A stretch of 37,705 nucleotides of DNA from Planctomycetota bacterium (GTDB lineage: Bacteria; Planctomycetota; Planctomycetia; Pirellulales; JADFKK01): assembly GCA_022564995.1 (NCBI GenBank), contig JADFKK010000038.1:1-37705 (forward strand), in the 5' to 3' direction. This document shows, one piece after another, positions 24,595-32,690 of the stretch. Every line of letters begins with the position of its first letter. Position 1 is the stretch's first letter. Position numbers and translations under genes: made by a program. A model generated the notes under the pieces. It did not search any database and was not told the DNA's origin. It was given only the letters and a program-made list of their open reading frames with translations.

Positions 24595-24715
24595 CAGCCT
24601 GTTGAAAAAGTGGACGGAAGGGGACAGGTCCAAGTTTTCGGCCAACGTCTTGCGGAAAAAAAACGTCCTCTCACCGAAAATTGGACCAGTCCCCGACTTT
24701 TTCAACCGGCTGCTA
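24592..24715. repeat. Inverted-repeat element, family F, overlapping the sulfatase stop codon
   Basis: The outer ends, TAGCAGCCTGTTGAAAAAGT at 24592-24611 and its imperfect inverted match ending at 24715, enclose further paired words: GGGGACAGGTCCAA with TTGGACCAGTCCCC, and AAGTTTTCGG with CCGAAAATT. It is 124 bases long without coding capacity. The first three bases are the stop codon of the sulfatase gene. Confidence 0.83.
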
Positions 24716-24751
24716 ACGCCGACGATTGACGATGCCACCCTTCAGCAAACA

Positions 24752-25834
24752 TCAGGCCGCTTGCCGCTCCTGCCGATCGGCCTGATCTATATCGCGGATC
24801 TGCTGCCAGTTTTCGACCGGCATGGCCATCGCCAGACGCAGCGCGCCGACCGCGCCGGCAAACACGCTGTCGTAGACCTTGGTCACCCGGATTTCGCCGA
24901 ATTCGCTGAGGCCCTCCTCGATCAATTGGTCGAGCCCGTTCAGCAGGCTTCCGCCGCCGCCGATCAGAATGTTCTGCAGCAGCGGTTTCTGAAACTCCGG
25001 ATCGAAGCGGGCGATCACCTGGCACAGCCCCTCGATGATCGGCGGAACCAGCGAGCGGCAGGCTTCCTTGAGCGGCTCGGTTACGTCGATCCGGGTCGGC
25101 CGGCCGCCCACCGGCAGCATCACCTCGGCGCGCTCGTTGACGTCGTGGACGAAGCCGTGCCGCTCCTTGATCTCGCGGGCCATTTTTTCAGAGACCTGTA
25201 CGCCGGGATGCGCTTGCAGGAGCAGTTCGCGAAATCGCTCATCGACCATGTCACCGCCGAACGGAATCGTGACCTGTTCGTCGTCGGTCGGGAACCGCCC
25301 GCGCATCGGACAGATGTCGATGGTGCCGGCACCGATGTCAACGACCAGCGTCTCGCTGAGCCGGTTCATGCCGTAGGCGACGGTGAACGGTTCGGGCACG
25401 ATCACCACGCCGTCGAAGGCTTCGCTAGCCACGTCGATCAGCAGTTCCTTGCAACTAATACTGGCTCGCGACGGCGCGCCGATGACGCCGTAGACCGGCA
25501 CTCCGGCCGGTGGCTCGGTGGCGGCCACCGCATGGCTAACGACCAGCCGGGCCGCCTGCTTGCTCTTCTCCACCTCGGACGTCGACAGGCTGTCGTTTTC
25601 TTCGTGCTGATACTTTAACATTCCCTTGGCAAACGGCCGCACAATGTCGAGCGCCATGCGCTGCTCGAAAACGTCGTCGCCGAAAACCACGTCTTGGCCG
25701 AGGTGTGCCCGGGCGACGTAATCGCTCGGATAGCCGACGGCGGTGTACATCGTTTCTCGTCGACCGTTCGACGAGACGACCGACGTTTTGAAGGTTCCCA
25801 AGTCCATTCCGATATAAATTACGTCATGGTCCAT
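24752..25834 (-). CDS. MamK-like bacterial actin
   Basis: This is a 360-residue actin-fold protein with GGGGAG seven bases before the ATG. Phosphate-1 is YIGMDLGTFKTSVVS (residues 7-21), phosphate-2 is LVVDIGAGTIDICP (163-176) and the adenosine loop is NILIGGGGSLLNGLDQL; the connecting VPVYGVIGAPSRAS and VIVPEPFTVAYGMN match the MreB/MamK/FtsA side of the superfamily rather than Hsp70. MamK forms filaments that position magnetosomes; relatives occur in many bacteria without magnetosomes. No magnetosome genes are in the window. The upstream gene on the strand encodes a membrane coiled-coil protein that might anchor a filament, which is an inference. Confidence 0.83.
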   Translation of the reverse strand: MDHDVIYIGMDLGTFKTSVVSSNGRRETMYTAVGYPSDYVARAHLGQDVVFGDDVFEQRMALDIVRPFAKGMLKYQHEENDSLSTSEVEKSKQAARLVVSHAVAATEPPAGVPVYGVIGAPSRASISCKELLIDVASEAFDGVVIVPEPFTVAYGMNRLSETLVVDIGAGTIDICPMRGRFPTDDEQVTIPFGGDMVDERFRELLLQAHPGVQVSEKMAREIKERHGFVHDVNERAEVMLPVGGRPTRIDVTEPLKEACRSLVPPIIEGLCQVIARFDPEFQKPLLQNILIGGGGSLLNGLDQLIEEGLSEFGEIRVTKVYDSVFAGAVGALRLAMAMPVENWQQIRDIDQADRQERQAA

Positions 25835-25888
25835 TGCGATCTCCCCTGTGAATAGTTCGATGATCCGCGGCGGGTGGCGGATCGTGTA

Positions 25889-25980
25889 TGTAGGAGGCGT
25901 CTCCGACGGCGATTTGTTGGCTCACCGGCGGGACGCCGGTGCCACGAGACGTGGCGAAATCGCCGACGGAGTCGCCTCCT
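25889..25980. repeat. Paired-hairpin element, family B copy 2
   Basis: The left arm TAGGAGGCGTCTCCGACGGC (from 25891) pairs with a right arm ending at 25980. The arms differ at two positions, and these keep the local hairpin in each arm (CGTC-TCC-GACG on the left, CGAC-TCC-GTCG in the right arm read inverted). Inside are two more perfect hairpins, CACCGGCG-GGA-CGCCGGTG (25923-25941) and GCCACG-AGA-CGTGGC. It lies between the stop codon of the membrane coiled-coil gene (25985-25987) and the start of the actin gene (25834). Confidence 0.87.
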
Positions 25981-25984
25981 GCCG

Positions 25985-27079
25985 TTATGCGACGGCTACT
26001 TTGTTTGACTGGAATTGCTCGCGTAGTTTGAGATTTTCTTGGAAAATGTGTTCGACCATGGCGGCCTCTCGCTTTTCGCGCTGCTGGGCCACCTTGATTT
26101 TCTTGTCGGCAAATGTCTCGGGCGCTTGTACTGGCTGAGGAGCGGCGGCCGGGGCTTGGCGCGCTGCCGAGGAATTGATGCTCGGCTGGCGAGCGCCGAC
26201 GGTCGAAGCCAGGGCTGCCAGGCTTGCCTCGTCGAGTCCCTGCGGCGTGAGAAACTCGAGCCGCAGCACGGCCCCGCCACGCGCTTTCAATCGCCATAAC
26301 AATCCGACGATCAGCAACACGATGATCGCAATTCCGGCCAACATGCCGGCCCAAAACCCGCCCGCCGACGATGGTTGGACAAAAACCGGCTGCCTGCGAC
26401 CAGCCGAGTCATACGCTCGGCCGGGCGGCTGCTGTGCTGGAGCCTTGCTCGGCGATGTTGTCACCGTGGGTGTGGTTGCGGTGCTGCTGCGCGTGTTACG
26501 TCGGAGCGGGTTCGTGTCGGGATATTGGCCTGCGGCGTCTCGCGCGGCGGGAGCGTTCGGCCAAGCCGACACCGGTGCCGCTTCAAAGCGCGACGGTCGA
26601 GTATCTGCCGGCAGCCTTGTCACGCGAGGCGGTTCTGGCGGGTTGGAGTAGCGGTCCGCGTAAGATATTGGATAGGAAGAGACCTTCGGCCGACGGCGAT
26701 TATTGCGACGCGCCGGCGGAAGCGATGCCAGGAACGAACCCGGTGACAGCTCGCCGGTTTTCCATCCGACCGGACAGCGCTGCGCCCATTCGGCCAGACG
26801 ACGGGCCGCGACCACATCGCCGCCGCTGGCGTGCCGGCGGGCTCGCTGTAGCAATTCGGTCGCCGTCGATTTGAGGTGGACGTCCGATGGCTGCGAATCC
26901 GACTCGGCAGGATTCAGCCGTTTCGTGCCGTACCATATCTCGGCTCGCCGGTAATTGGCATCCGCAGCCTCGCTGATGACAACCGCCGCCGAGAGTAAAC
27001 AAATCGCGCAGCCGGCCATCACAACGGCCGTGCGTTGTCGAGGTGTATTTCGAGCGATTTGTTTCTTATTCGAGTTCAT
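25985..27079 (-). CDS. Single-span membrane protein with Pro-rich exoplasmic part and cytoplasmic coiled coil
   Basis: This 364-residue protein is not of a family I recognise. A hydrophobic N-terminal segment (AVVMAGCAICLLSAAVVISE) could be a signal or anchor. A short helical part follows (TATELLQRARRHASGGDVVA), then about 120 residues rich in Pro, Arg and Ser. A strong membrane helix (FWAGMLAGIAIIVLLIVGLL) lies at about 240-260. The C terminus has LRLEFLTPQGLDEASLAALA and ends in a charged coiled coil (KIKVAQQREKREAAMVEHIF). The coiled coil next to an actin gene suggests a membrane anchor or nucleator for the filament (inference). Separated from the actin gene by a family B repeat. Confidence 0.68.
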   Translation of the reverse strand: MNSNKKQIARNTPRQRTAVVMAGCAICLLSAAVVISEAADANYRRAEIWYGTKRLNPAESDSQPSDVHLKSTATELLQRARRHASGGDVVAARRLAEWAQRCPVGWKTGELSPGSFLASLPPARRNNRRRPKVSSYPISYADRYSNPPEPPRVTRLPADTRPSRFEAAPVSAWPNAPAARDAAGQYPDTNPLRRNTRSSTATTPTVTTSPSKAPAQQPPGRAYDSAGRRQPVFVQPSSAGGFWAGMLAGIAIIVLLIVGLLWRLKARGGAVLRLEFLTPQGLDEASLAALASTVGARQPSINSSAARQAPAAAPQPVQAPETFADKKIKVAQQREKREAAMVEHIFQENLKLREQFQSNKVAVA

Positions 27080-27295
27080 CTAAGTTTTTCATCGCCTTTT
27101 CGGGTTGTATCGCTTGAGCGGGAACTACAGAAGGAAGCGGTTGTGCCGAAAATGACGCACAACTCCGGTGTCATTCACCAGCGCAGGTGAATCAGCGACG
27201 GCCTCACGGCCGCCGCTCGCCGAGTGGCGTCTCGTGAGACACTTACTTGTCGAACGGCACTAAGGCGAATCAGACGAATGGCTGGTGCGCGAAAG
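27080..27295. other. Intergenic gap with a small hairpin
   Basis: No gene is seen. ATTCACC (27173-27179) pairs with GGTGAAT (27186-27192). The strand is GC-rich around 27200-27240 with partial palindromes such as TCTCGTGAGA. It lies between the Cys-rich gene stop and the start of the membrane coiled-coil gene, so it may separate their transcription. Confidence 0.35.
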
Positions 27296-27895
27296 CTACT
27301 CTTTCTTCGCCTCGGCGGTATCCGCCTTGAGTTGCTTGGCCATCTCTTCGTAGACGCCGGCGAATAGCTTGGTGTCGTAGGGATTCGTGCGCGGGGCGCC
27401 GTGTTGAATCGCCTCTTCTTGAATCGCCGCGGTGTGAATGTGCGTGTAAGCACGGAAATAGTAGTACGTTTTCGGCTCAGCGACGTAATACTGGTGTTGG
27501 GGCAGATTGCAGCGGGCCCGCCATGAGTTGGGCAAGCGACTGCGACAGTTGCAGCCGAAGCCATGACCACAATCTTCCTGGCCGGCACGGCACGAATTGC
27601 ATTCACACGAGGGGCCGTGCGGTCGCCCGTTCACGAAGGAACCCGCGGCAACGATGCCCCCGCCCGAGATGCCAGGTCGCGAGGGCCGGGGAATTTCTTC
27701 CTGCGAATAATGGACTGAAAGGCCCGAAAACTGTCGGGCGGCCGCCCGTGGCCAAGTCTGACGATGGCCCGAAGTCGGGTTGGAAAAGCCGACCGCCACC
27801 ACCCCAGAGTCGCCGTACACCTTGTGATTCGTGGTCGCCGTCAGATCCGCGGTGGGCGCCAAAAGTCCGATCATCACTGCTAGCGTCGTGCCCAT
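27296..27895 (-). CDS. Exported Cys-rich protein of unknown function
   Basis: The likely start is the ATG at 27895-27893, with a run of G (GGGGGGG) about seven bases upstream; product about 199 residues. The N terminus MGTTLAVMIGLLAPTADL looks like a signal peptide. A Cys-rich stretch at about 95-130 (CECNSCRAGQEDCGHGFGCN and two more Cys) could bind metal or form disulfides. An aromatic patch QYYVAEPKTYYYFRAYTHIH follows, a motif I associate with small exported planctomycete proteins. The C terminus is helical (YEEMAKQLKADTAEAKKE). Function unknown; it is divergent from the secretin gene. Confidence 0.65.
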   Translation of the reverse strand: MGTTLAVMIGLLAPTADLTATTNHKVYGDSGVVAVGFSNPTSGHRQTWPRAAARQFSGLSVHYSQEEIPRPSRPGISGGGIVAAGSFVNGRPHGPSCECNSCRAGQEDCGHGFGCNCRSRLPNSWRARCNLPQHQYYVAEPKTYYYFRAYTHIHTAAIQEEAIQHGAPRTNPYDTKLFAGVYEEMAKQLKADTAEAKKE

Positions 27896-28216
27896 GAATA
27901 ATCCCCCCCCAGGGTTAAATCGTATCGATCGAGTTATTTGGGCGGAAAAAAATAGGCCGAAAACAGCCAATTCATACCGTCCCCTGTCGTATCGAATCGT
28001 CCTGCGAGCCATTGTGACTAAAGTGATCTGGCGTTGGCGGGCATTTTTTTTTACATTTCCGCCCCTATTCTCAAATCACGTCTAATCGAAACGACCCGCA
28101 AACCCCGAAGAATCATCAGAGAAGGGGACGAAGTCTCGCGCCCGGCGAGGCGGCTCCTCGAACCTCTGACTTGTCTATTCAGCGGGATTGCGCAATTTCC
28201 GGGGAACTCGGAACTT
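27896..28216. other. Divergent intergenic region with an AT-rich core
   Basis: This 321-base region separates the Cys-rich gene (minus) from the secretin gene (plus) and probably holds both promoters. There are A/T tracts at 27945-27955 and 28046-28055. The frame of the secretin is open upstream to 28034, but the added residues contain no signal peptide. I see no specific operator. Confidence 0.4.
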
Positions 28217-29866
28217 ATGTCCGTACTACGTCGAAACTCCATTTCGTATCGTTGGCCCACCTGCTACGCGCTGGTCGGTTGCCTGCTGGTTTCGCTTGTC
28301 GCGTGGGGTCAAGCGCCACGCCAGGCAGACCGTCGCAACGGCCGGCGCATCATCGAATCGCCGCAGGCGCTTGCCAAGCAGGACCAACTGATCCAACGAG
28401 TGATCAAGCCAGAATTGTTGCTGCGCATCGATCCGACACGAAGCCAACTGTTTCAGACCAAGCTGCCGGTCAGTCGCATCGCCATCACCGACCCGGAAGT
28501 GCTGGAAGTCACGCAGTACGGCCCGAGGGAATTCGAGTTGATCGGCCAAAAAAGCGGCGAGACGACGCTGACGCTGTGGTTTACCGACGCGGCCGGGGCG
28601 GTCAGCGTGTTGCGATATCTCGTTGAGGTCGTTCCGGACCGCGGTCCCGAAGACCGTGCAGAGCAGGAGTTCGGCAACTTGCAACGCCGCATCAATGAAC
28701 TGTTTCCCGGCAGCCAAATACAATTGATCCCGCTGATTAACAAGCTGATCGTTCGCGGACAGGCCCGCGACGCCGCCGAAGCAACCCAGATTCTGGCCGT
28801 CATTCGCGGAGAGGTCGTCAATCAAGCCGGCGACATTCAAACCGCCGGCTATGGCGGCTCGGTCACCGATGGCTCAGTTGCTACGCTGCCGGGGGCCGAG
28901 GATCTGCCGGCCACCACCGTGATTAACCTGCTGCAAGTTCCCGGCGAACAACAGGTCATGCTCAAGGTGCGGATCGCCGAATTGACGCGGACCGCACTGC
29001 GCGAGTCGGGGGTCGACTTCACGGTCACCGAAGGAAATTTCTCGCTCTCCAGCATTTTCGGAGGCGCCTCGAACGTCAGTGCGATCTTGGACGGCGGCGA
29101 CGTCGAACTGTTCATTAAAGCCTTTAGCAGCAACGGCCACGGCAAGGTGCTGGCCGAGCCGACGCTGGTCACCCTGAGCGGACACACGGCAACTTTTATC
29201 GCCGGGGGCGAATTCGCCGTGCCGACGGTCGTCGGCGTTGACGGCGTTTCCGCCACCTCGACGACGTTCCGCGGATTCGGCACTCAATTGTCGTTTACGC
29301 CCACCGTCATCGACAAAGACCTCATTCGACTCGAAGTCGCCTCCTCGTTCAGCACGATCGATACCGATACCACCGTCGCCGGCATTCCCGGCCTGAAAAC
29401 CCGCGCCGTGACCACCACCGTCGATCTACGCGAAGGACAGTGGTTGGCCATCGCCGGCCTCATTCAGGACGAACAGGGTGGCTCGCGATCGCGCCTGCCC
29501 GGCCTGGGAGACATTCCGCTGATCGGTGCCGTTTTTGGCAGTCAGAAGATCCGACGCGACGAAACCGAGTTGGTCATCTTGGTCAGCCCGGAACTGGTCC
29601 ATCCGATGGAAGGCGAACAAGTTCCGCTGATATTGCCCGGCATGCAGGTCACCGAGCCGACCGGCAGAGAATTTTTCCTGCACCAGCAGATCGAGGGCCA
29701 ACCCTATTGCGATCACCGCAGCACGGTGTGGCCTGCTTACCGTCATCAACTCAACCACGCCAACCGCAACGCCATCCGGACCGCTCGGGCTAACGCCAAA
29801 GCTCGCCCGGCCTACCAGCAAAGCCACGAGTATTATCTCAACGGCCCGGTTGGATTTTCCGAATAA
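28217..29866 (+). CDS. CpaC/RcpA-type secretin (Flp/Tad pilus outer-membrane channel)
   Basis: Start at the ATG 28217 gives about 549 residues. The signal region is SYRWPTCYALVGCLLVSLVAW. The N-terminal pilus domain has LFQTKLPVSRIAITDPEVLE and GPREFELIGQKSGETTLTLW, then a BON/N-type domain (NKLIVRGQARDAAEATQILA), and the secretin core (VKVLAEPTLVTLSGHTATFI-like, AGGEFAVPT, FGTQLSFTPTVIDKDLIRLE, then LPGLGDIPLIGAVFGSQKIR and ELVILVSPELV). The layout is that of CpaC. It would form the outer-membrane gate. Two lipoprotein genes follow, but no CpaF ATPase or TadB/C gene is in the window. The C-terminal 80 residues (His/Asn-rich) go beyond the usual secretin end. Confidence 0.9.
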   Translation: MSVLRRNSISYRWPTCYALVGCLLVSLVAWGQAPRQADRRNGRRIIESPQALAKQDQLIQRVIKPELLLRIDPTRSQLFQTKLPVSRIAITDPEVLEVTQYGPREFELIGQKSGETTLTLWFTDAAGAVSVLRYLVEVVPDRGPEDRAEQEFGNLQRRINELFPGSQIQLIPLINKLIVRGQARDAAEATQILAVIRGEVVNQAGDIQTAGYGGSVTDGSVATLPGAEDLPATTVINLLQVPGEQQVMLKVRIAELTRTALRESGVDFTVTEGNFSLSSIFGGASNVSAILDGGDVELFIKAFSSNGHGKVLAEPTLVTLSGHTATFIAGGEFAVPTVVGVDGVSATSTTFRGFGTQLSFTPTVIDKDLIRLEVASSFSTIDTDTTVAGIPGLKTRAVTTTVDLREGQWLAIAGLIQDEQGGSRSRLPGLGDIPLIGAVFGSQKIRRDETELVILVSPELVHPMEGEQVPLILPGMQVTEPTGREFFLHQQIEGQPYCDHRSTVWPAYRHQLNHANRNAIRTARANAKARPAYQQSHEYYLNGPVGFSE

Positions 29867-29880
29867 CCCCCGCAACTTCG

Positions 29881-30507
29881 ATGAGCCACTGCCGCCTATT
29901 TTATTGTTTAGTCGTCCTCGCCGTCGTGTTGAGCGCCGTGGGCTGTCGTCGCCGTGACGCGGACCTGTTTTACGAACAGCCGCCCCCGCCCGTCGTGCTG
30001 GGTACCTACGTCGATGAACCGTTCGAGATTCAGGAAAGAAACGCCGAGGCGTCGAAGTTTGTCATCTACGCGCACGAGTTCAGGCTGAACGACGACGACG
30101 AAGTGGTTGGCGACGGCGACGTCTTAAACGGCCTTCGCATGAACGAAGATGGCCAAGACCATTTGCGACAAATCGCCGCCAACCTACGTCACGGATCGCC
30201 CTATGCGGTCATCGTCGAGCGCAGTCGGACCAGCGAAAGAGCCGACTCGCGTTACGGTTATCCGGTCAATTACAATGCACAACTTGACAACCGGCGGCGC
30301 TCCGTTGTAGTCAATGCCTTGGTCCGCATGGGCATCGAAAACGCGGACGAGATCGTTGTCGTAACGCCCGCTTTCGCCGAGGGCCTCACCGGACGTGAAG
30401 CCCAGCGCGCGTATCGCCGTGGCATGCAATTTAATAACTACGGCGGCGGTGCCGGTGGCTTTGGTAATAACGGCGGCTTCGGCGGCTTCGGCGGGATTGG
30501 ACGCTAA
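29881..30507 (+). CDS. Lipoprotein downstream of the secretin, possibly CpaD-like, with a Gly-rich tail
   Basis: A 208-residue protein beginning 14 bases after the secretin stop, so probably one operon. Signal MSHCRLFYCLVVLAVVLSAV with lipobox AVGC. The middle holds FVIYAHEFRLNDDDEVVGDG and a segment SPYAVIVERSRTSERADSRY, then NRRRSVVVNALVRMGIENAD and EIVVVTPAFAEGLTG, which resemble the CpaD/OmpA-type pattern of repeated peptidoglycan-side lipoproteins. The last 30 residues are Gly-, Asn- and Phe-rich (YGGGAGGFGNNGGFGGFGG). A CpaD role is inferred mainly from position. Confidence 0.68.
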   Translation: MSHCRLFYCLVVLAVVLSAVGCRRRDADLFYEQPPPPVVLGTYVDEPFEIQERNAEASKFVIYAHEFRLNDDDEVVGDGDVLNGLRMNEDGQDHLRQIAANLRHGSPYAVIVERSRTSERADSRYGYPVNYNAQLDNRRRSVVVNALVRMGIENADEIVVVTPAFAEGLTGREAQRAYRRGMQFNNYGGGAGGFGNNGGFGGFGGIGR

Positions 30508-30577
30508 CCGCCGCAGCGCGAATACTCACAACAGATACCCAGTTCACTAGCTGGGGGGCATATCTCGGAGGTGTTGA

Positions 30578-31810
30578 ATGACGCCGGCGCGAACGACATC
30601 CTGGTGGCTTTCCACCGCAGCAATTCTAGCCCTGACCGGCTGCTCATTCCAAATGCCGTGGTCCACGGCGCCCACAGAGGCCGGGCGGGCAAACATCACG
30701 AGACTAGTTAGCAGGGCGCGCCTGCACGAGCGGCACGGGCAGAGCGAACTTGCCGAGCGGATCTATCGGCAGGTGCGCCTCAAGGATCCGAAAAACCAGT
30801 TGGTCGTTCATCGGCTGGCGGTCGTCGCGGCCAGGGGACGTCATTACGCCGAATCGCAGCGTTTGTTTCACGACGCACTGAAGCTTGGTCCGCCCAACGC
30901 CGAACTGCTCAGCGATTACGGTTATTGCCTCTACCTGCAAGACGATCTGCCGGCGGCCGAACGGGTCCTTCGCGATGCCCTCAAACTCGACCCGCAACAC
31001 ACCGGGGCGCACGCCAAACTGGCAGTGACCCTCGGCGAGCAAGAGCGATTCGACGAAGCCCTGGCTGAGTTTCGCCAATCGGTTGGCGAGGCCGAAGCGC
31101 TTGCCAACTTAGGCTACATGCAGTCGCAGTTGGGATATTACGACGAGGCCCAGGCCAACCTCGACCGCGCCCTCACGCTCAATCCCGATCTCAGGCCGGC
31201 CGCCGAAGCGCTCGTGCAGTTGGCCCAAGCTCAGCGCAAGATACCCGCGCGCGAGTCGTCGCCGCCGGGTCGTGTCCGCCGCGCGATCGCACGAGAGAAA
31301 CCAAGCAACCCTCGTGGCGCCAATTCCGTCCGTTTGACCGCTCATAACGCCGCGGTGCGGCCGGCGCGGAATCGGCCGCATGAAGAGCGGATTGCCCGAC
31401 TGCCGCGTGTTAGGCCTAAAACAGAAGTGACGCCCAATCGTTCGACAACAACTCGCGACCTTCCCTGGCGTCCCACCGCGACGCAGCAAAAATCGCCCCG
31501 GCTTCCGGCGAATCAGCTTCCCGAAATGGGGCGGCCCGCTTCTCGGCCATCGCTCGGGCAGCAGCAGAAGGCGACGCCACCTCCGGCCCGACTCCGTCGT
31601 GCGTCGACGATGCCCGCCGACACGGACAGGGCCGCTACCCGAGACTCCGACCAAAACCTCGCCGACGGACGATTTCAGTGGTCGCGCCGGCCGGCTCGTT
31701 CCGGCATGATTTCATCGCCCCAAGCAGCCGCCGCCCGTTCAAGCGAATCCCAGGTTGCCTATCCTTGGCAGCCCATGGGCCGGCAGTCGGGTGATTATTC
31801 CGCCAAATAA
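30578..31810 (+). CDS. TPR lipoprotein, TadD-like
   Basis: A strong GGAGGTG lies five bases before the ATG. The 410-residue product has signal MTPARTTSWWLSTAAILALT and lipobox LTGC. Residues about 35-215 contain TPR units (ERHGQSELAERIYRQVRLKD, DDLPAAERVLRDALKLDPQH, GYYDEAQANLDRALTLNPDL). The C-terminal 180 residues are Pro- and Arg-rich and probably disordered. The TPR lipoprotein after a secretin fits TadD, a pilotin-like factor of Tad pilus assembly; the length of the disordered tail is unusual for TadD. The rest of a Tad system is not in the window. Confidence 0.74.
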   Translation: MTPARTTSWWLSTAAILALTGCSFQMPWSTAPTEAGRANITRLVSRARLHERHGQSELAERIYRQVRLKDPKNQLVVHRLAVVAARGRHYAESQRLFHDALKLGPPNAELLSDYGYCLYLQDDLPAAERVLRDALKLDPQHTGAHAKLAVTLGEQERFDEALAEFRQSVGEAEALANLGYMQSQLGYYDEAQANLDRALTLNPDLRPAAEALVQLAQAQRKIPARESSPPGRVRRAIAREKPSNPRGANSVRLTAHNAAVRPARNRPHEERIARLPRVRPKTEVTPNRSTTTRDLPWRPTATQQKSPRLPANQLPEMGRPASRPSLGQQQKATPPPARLRRASTMPADTDRAATRDSDQNLADGRFQWSRRPARSGMISSPQAAAARSSESQVAYPWQPMGRQSGDYSAK

Positions 31811-31874
31811 TGCGGCGCATCGTTTTTGCTCTTCGCGCCCCTTCTTCGTCACCCCGTCGGTTGACCATAAGTTC

Positions 31875-32618
31875 ATGTGCGTGCGTCGCCTTCAAATCAT
31901 TCTGTTTCTGTTGCTGGCCGTCTCGGGATGCGCGCTCGGCCCGGCTCGCCCTGCGACGCAGCAGCCGGGTCCGATACAGTTCGCGTCGTATTATCCAGAA
32001 GCACAGAAAACTTATCCAGAAACACAGAAAACGATTTACGTGGTCGGCCACGGATGGCACACGGGGCTTGTGCTTCGATCGCGCGATGTTTCGCCGCAGG
32101 TGTTGCCGGGTGTTGCACATCTCTCGGATACCGACTTCGTTGAGTTTGGCTGGGGAGACGAAGGTTTTTATCGCGCCAAAAAAATCACGATTCCGCTCGT
32201 GCTGCGGGCCGCGTTTTGGCCGACGCCAAGCGTGCTGCACGTCGCTGGCTTTCGTGGGCCGGTCCAGCGGTTTTATCGAACCAGCGAGATCGTCGAAATC
32301 AAGCTGACTGACGACCAATTCCGCAACATGTGCCAATTCGTGAGCGATACTCTGGCCCGAGACAAAGCGGGAGCGTCGATTCCGCTCGGTCCGGGGATCT
32401 ATGGCGAAAGCACCTTTTATCGAGCGCAGGGCAGCTACTATTTCCCCAAAACGTGCAATGTCTGGACCGCCAAAGCACTCCAGCAGGCCGGCCTTCCGGT
32501 CTCGCCACATCTCGTTCTCACGGCCGATCACTTGCTTTCTCAAACGCGCGAGTTCGGCCACGTCTTGCAACATTCGCCCAGCGATTTGAAAGAGGCAGCG
32601 CTGCGCGGGAATCGGTAG
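31875..32618 (+). CDS. DUF2459-type lipoprotein
   Basis: The start at the ATG 31875 gives about 247 residues with signal MCVRRLQIILFLLLAVSGC and lipobox VSGC. The body has IYVVGHGWHTGLVLRSRDVS, FVEFGWGDEGFYRA, HVAGFRGPVQRFYRTSEIVE and YFPKTCNVWTAKALQQAGLP, which match the DUF2459 family (also known as TIGR02117), of unknown function. The conserved His, Asp and Cys-Asn residues suggest a papain-like NlpC-type peptidase, which is an inference. Just after the lipobox there is a 21-base tandem duplication coding for YPEAQKTYPETQKT (about 31990-32031). Confidence 0.83.
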   Translation: MCVRRLQIILFLLLAVSGCALGPARPATQQPGPIQFASYYPEAQKTYPETQKTIYVVGHGWHTGLVLRSRDVSPQVLPGVAHLSDTDFVEFGWGDEGFYRAKKITIPLVLRAAFWPTPSVLHVAGFRGPVQRFYRTSEIVEIKLTDDQFRNMCQFVSDTLARDKAGASIPLGPGIYGESTFYRAQGSYYFPKTCNVWTAKALQQAGLPVSPHLVLTADHLLSQTREFGHVLQHSPSDLKEAALRGNR

Positions 32619-32690
32619 CGCGGCAACCTCCGCAGCGGCTTTCTAACGAGCGGTCCGTCCTCGCAGGGGTCGGTTTCTCGGAAATCCTCG

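Noticed and set aside
24752..25834. Hsp70/DnaK-like chaperone or Ppx/GppA phosphatase
   Set aside because: The short length (360 residues) and the connecting motifs fit the actin/MreB/MamK group; no substrate-binding C-terminal domain is present.
28030..28045. Sigma54 promoter upstream of the secretin gene
   Set aside because: A TGGC-GCA-like word is present, but the spacing between the GG and GC elements is nine rather than ten bases, so it does not meet the consensus.
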